Positions 62,465 to 64,000 of a stretch of DNA of 64,000 nucleotides are shown in pieces. Every line of letters starts with the position of its first letter. Position 1 is the first letter of the stretch. Source of the DNA: Emcibacter sp. GTDB taxonomy: Bacteria; Pseudomonadota; Alphaproteobacteria; Sphingomonadales; Emcibacteraceae. Position numbers and translations under genes: made by a program. Below the pieces are notes generated by a model. It was not told where the DNA came from, did not search any database, and saw only the letters and a program-made list of their open reading frames with translations. The DNA is taken from the NCBI GenBank assembly GCA_021774785.1, contig JAJFIQ010000021.1:1-64000 (forward strand), given 5' to 3'.

Positions 62465-62686
62465 ATGAGTAAATTTGAAAATATCAATACCAAAAAACTC
62501 TATAAAAATAGCAGGCAGGGTAAAATATGTGGAATATTCTCTGGGCTTGGGGATTACTTGGGCATTAACCCTTTGATCCTACGTATATTGGGCATCATTG
62601 CAGTGATTGTCACAGGCCCAATTGTTATCCTAGGATATTTATTGATCAGCGTTTTGCTGGACGATAGCCCCTATACAATAAGATAA
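62465..62686 (+). CDS. Second PspC-domain protein
   Basis: 73 aa, a PspC domain and nothing else: KKLYKNSRQGKICGIFSGLGDYLGINPLILRILGIIAVIVTGPIVILGYLLISVLLDD. It keeps the motif of the full pspC just upstream, so it arose by duplication, but it lacks the coiled-coil tail. It may modulate the PspB-PspC complex. AAGGAG precedes the ATG. Confidence 0.92.
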   Translation: MSKFENINTKKLYKNSRQGKICGIFSGLGDYLGINPLILRILGIIAVIVTGPIVILGYLLISVLLDDSPYTIR

Positions 62687-62698
62687 GAGGATAGACAT

Positions 62699-63250
62699 AT
62701 GGATCATCTGGCAAGCGACATTATTGTTACCCCGGCAAATGATAACCCGGCATTGGGGGCGCTTACTATTGGCGACAAAATATTCCCCTGTGCCTTGGGC
62801 AAGCAAGGAATTGCACCATCAAAAACCGAAGGGGACATGAAAACGCCAAAAGGTGATTTTCCGCTTAGAACCGTTTATTACCGCTATGACAAATTGTCTA
62901 AACCAATCTATAGCCAAGTACCAATGATGGCACTTCTGGAAGAAGATGGCTGGTGCGATGATCCTGAAGATCAGTCCTATAATAAATCGGTTATGTTACC
63001 CTATCATGCCAGTGCTGAACGTCTGTGGCGGGATGATGATCTCTATGATGTAATTGTTATTCTGGGCCATAATGATGACCCGGTTGAGAAATCCAGAGGT
63101 AGTGCCATATTCCTTCATGTGGCTGCCGAGAGTGGTAGCGATACTATCTTTGAAGGTACAGAAGGATGTATTGCCCTGAGGAAACAGGATCTACTGGAAA
63201 TTCTGCCCATATTATCGCCTGAGACAACTTTAAAAGTTATGGCGCACTAA
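62699..63250 (+). CDS. L,D-transpeptidase family protein (YkuD domain)
   Basis: 183 aa. The YkuD signature is IFLHVAAES...TEGCIAL, with H140 and the nucleophile C157. PSKTEGDMKTPKGDFPL and VILGHNDDPVEKSRGSAIF are the conserved entry segments. No signal peptide is visible, so its export is uncertain. Relatives make 3-3 crosslinks or attach proteins to peptidoglycan. It is 12 bp after the second PspC gene, within the sigma-54 operon. Confidence 0.88.
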   Translation: MDHLASDIIVTPANDNPALGALTIGDKIFPCALGKQGIAPSKTEGDMKTPKGDFPLRTVYYRYDKLSKPIYSQVPMMALLEEDGWCDDPEDQSYNKSVMLPYHASAERLWRDDDLYDVIVILGHNDDPVEKSRGSAIFLHVAAESGSDTIFEGTEGCIALRKQDLLEILPILSPETTLKVMAH

Positions 63251-63309
63251 CTATTCCACTGAATCATTCATTTTGATGGATTGTCAAACTGTCTGATATC
63301 TTCCAACTT

Positions 63310-63342
63310 CCGGTGTTCCTTAGATAGGGGCACCGGTTTTTT
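63310..63342 (+). terminator. Intrinsic terminator of the psp operon
   Basis: CCGGTG (63310-63315) pairs with CACCGG (63331-63336), with an inner CCT/AGG pairing, and is followed by six T. It lies 60 bp past the L,D-transpeptidase stop and just before the convergent YggS-type gene. Confidence 0.85.
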
Positions 63343-63343
63343 A

Positions 63344-64000
63344 TTATGGATAAGACCGAGCTCCAAATATAGCGGTCCCGACCCGGACGGAAGTCGCCCC
63401 ACTTTGAATAGCATCCTCATAATCACTGCTCATGCCCATTGATAATTTCTCTAGCCCATTACGATCTGCAATTTCTTTAAGAATTGAGAAATATGGTTTT
63501 GGTTCCTGTCCTACGGGTGGGATACACATCAGGCCCAATATGGATAATTCTAACTCATCCCGGCACAGGCTGATGAAACTGTCGGCTTCGTGGGGGTCAA
63601 TGCCTGCTTTTTGTTCTTCCTGCCCCACATTAATTTGGATATAGCATTGGCAGGATATCTTTTCTTCCTGACTAATGCGAGCGATGGCGCGGGCGAGTTT
63701 GGGCCGGTCGATTGTTTCAATAACATCAAAAGTCTGGATTGCCTGCCGTACCTTGTTGCTTTGTAGGGGACCGATTAAATGCAGTTCCACGTCATGATAA
63801 TGCGTGCGAAGCTCGGGCCATTTCATGCTCGCTTCCTGGACTTTGTTTTCCCCAAATATCCGATGACCTTGATCCAGTATTGGTATTATTTCTTCTTCTG
63901 GTTTGGTTTTGGAAACGGCGACCAATGTGATGTCCTGTTTCTTGCGGCCAGAGTTTTCAGCGGCAGCTTGGATATTACTTTTTACGGTTTCAAGTTTGCT
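63344..64000 (-). CDS. YggS/PROSC-family PLP homeostasis protein (partial, N-terminus off window)
   Basis: The last 218 residues are visible; the frame continues past the right edge, with the N-terminus missing. The PLP lysine lies in LVAVSKTKP near the edge. IFGENKVQEASMKWPEL, ELHLIGPLQSNKVR, YIQINVGQEEQKAGI and LSMGMSSDYEDAIQSGATSVRVGTAIFG are all conserved YggS segments. The protein binds pyridoxal phosphate and keeps vitamin B6 pools balanced. It converges on the psp operon. Confidence 0.94.
   Translation of the reverse strand, partial: SKLETVKSNIQAAAENSGRKKQDITLVAVSKTKPEEEIIPILDQGHRIFGENKVQEASMKWPELRTHYHDVELHLIGPLQSNKVRQAIQTFDVIETIDRPKLARAIARISQEEKISCQCYIQINVGQEEQKAGIDPHEADSFISLCRDELELSILGLMCIPPVGQEPKPYFSILKEIADRNGLEKLSMGMSSDYEDAIQSGATSVRVGTAIFGARSYP

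Noticed and set aside
1..64000. CRISPR arrays and insertion sequences
   Set aside because: No regularly spaced direct repeats of 24-40 bp and no transposase gene were seen in the window.

Overview
The window looks like chromosomal DNA of a moderately AT-rich alphaproteobacterium. The evidence is the yqeY-dnaG-rpoD and carAB-greA neighbourhoods, an RpoD with a long acidic insert, a DUF2336 sensor protein, a Tad pilus locus, two CtrA-type TTAA-N7-TTAA sites and, above all, a gene transfer agent (GTA) structural cluster of the Rhodobacter type. I cannot name the genus from sequence alone.

Layout. 1-3077 (minus) is the edge of a surface-glycan locus: a truncated NeuC/LegG-like sugar epimerase, a LegC-like aminotransferase and a Wzi-like outer-membrane protein. 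3368-9393 is an accessory island: a protein with two ribbon-helix-helix-like segments, a 0.9 kb stretch without a gene, a TacA/TacT-like toxin-antitoxin pair with repeated operators, a small XRE regulator with a hairpin over its ribosome binding site, a structured intergenic region, a LuxR-type regulator, and a large serine recombinase whose last codons lie inside the 3' end of a CAT-anticodon tRNA gene. 9541-20116 is core genome: a PspB-like membrane protein, rpoD, dnaG and yqeY (minus), then carA, carB, greA (plus) and an Lrp regulator.

20448-33778 is a Tad pilus locus (two Flp pilins, cpaA-cpaF, tadB, tadC) bracketed by two unusual sensor-kinase-like proteins. One keeps its phospho-acceptor histidine but has a decayed ATP-binding domain. 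The other keeps the ATP-binding boxes but has Asn in place of the acidic residue after the histidine. 33886-35294 carries DUF2849, a GloB-like hydrolase and an SCP2 protein.

35291-53467 (minus) is a near-complete GTA cluster, from gp1/TerS and gp2/TerL through portal, protease, capsid, head-tail joining, tail and tip genes. It departs from the classical order in several ways: a three-gene fibre module sits between capsid and gp6, there is a small two-helix membrane protein, the DUF2460 tail protein has a large glycosidase-like N-terminus, an opposite-strand gene with a histone-H1-like tail sits between gp13 and gp14, and there are three in-line intrinsic terminators, one of them in the leader before gp1.

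53805-60894 holds a TPR exported protein, a pterin-type gene pair (PTPS/QueD-like and a pteridine-reductase-like SDR), an orphan OmpR-type regulator, a RibA-family GTP cyclohydrolase II, a Bcr/CflA-type MFS exporter and pspF. 61019-63250 is a sigma-54-driven psp operon (pspA, pspB, pspC, a second PspC protein and an L,D-transpeptidase) closed by a terminator. The window ends inside a YggS-family gene.
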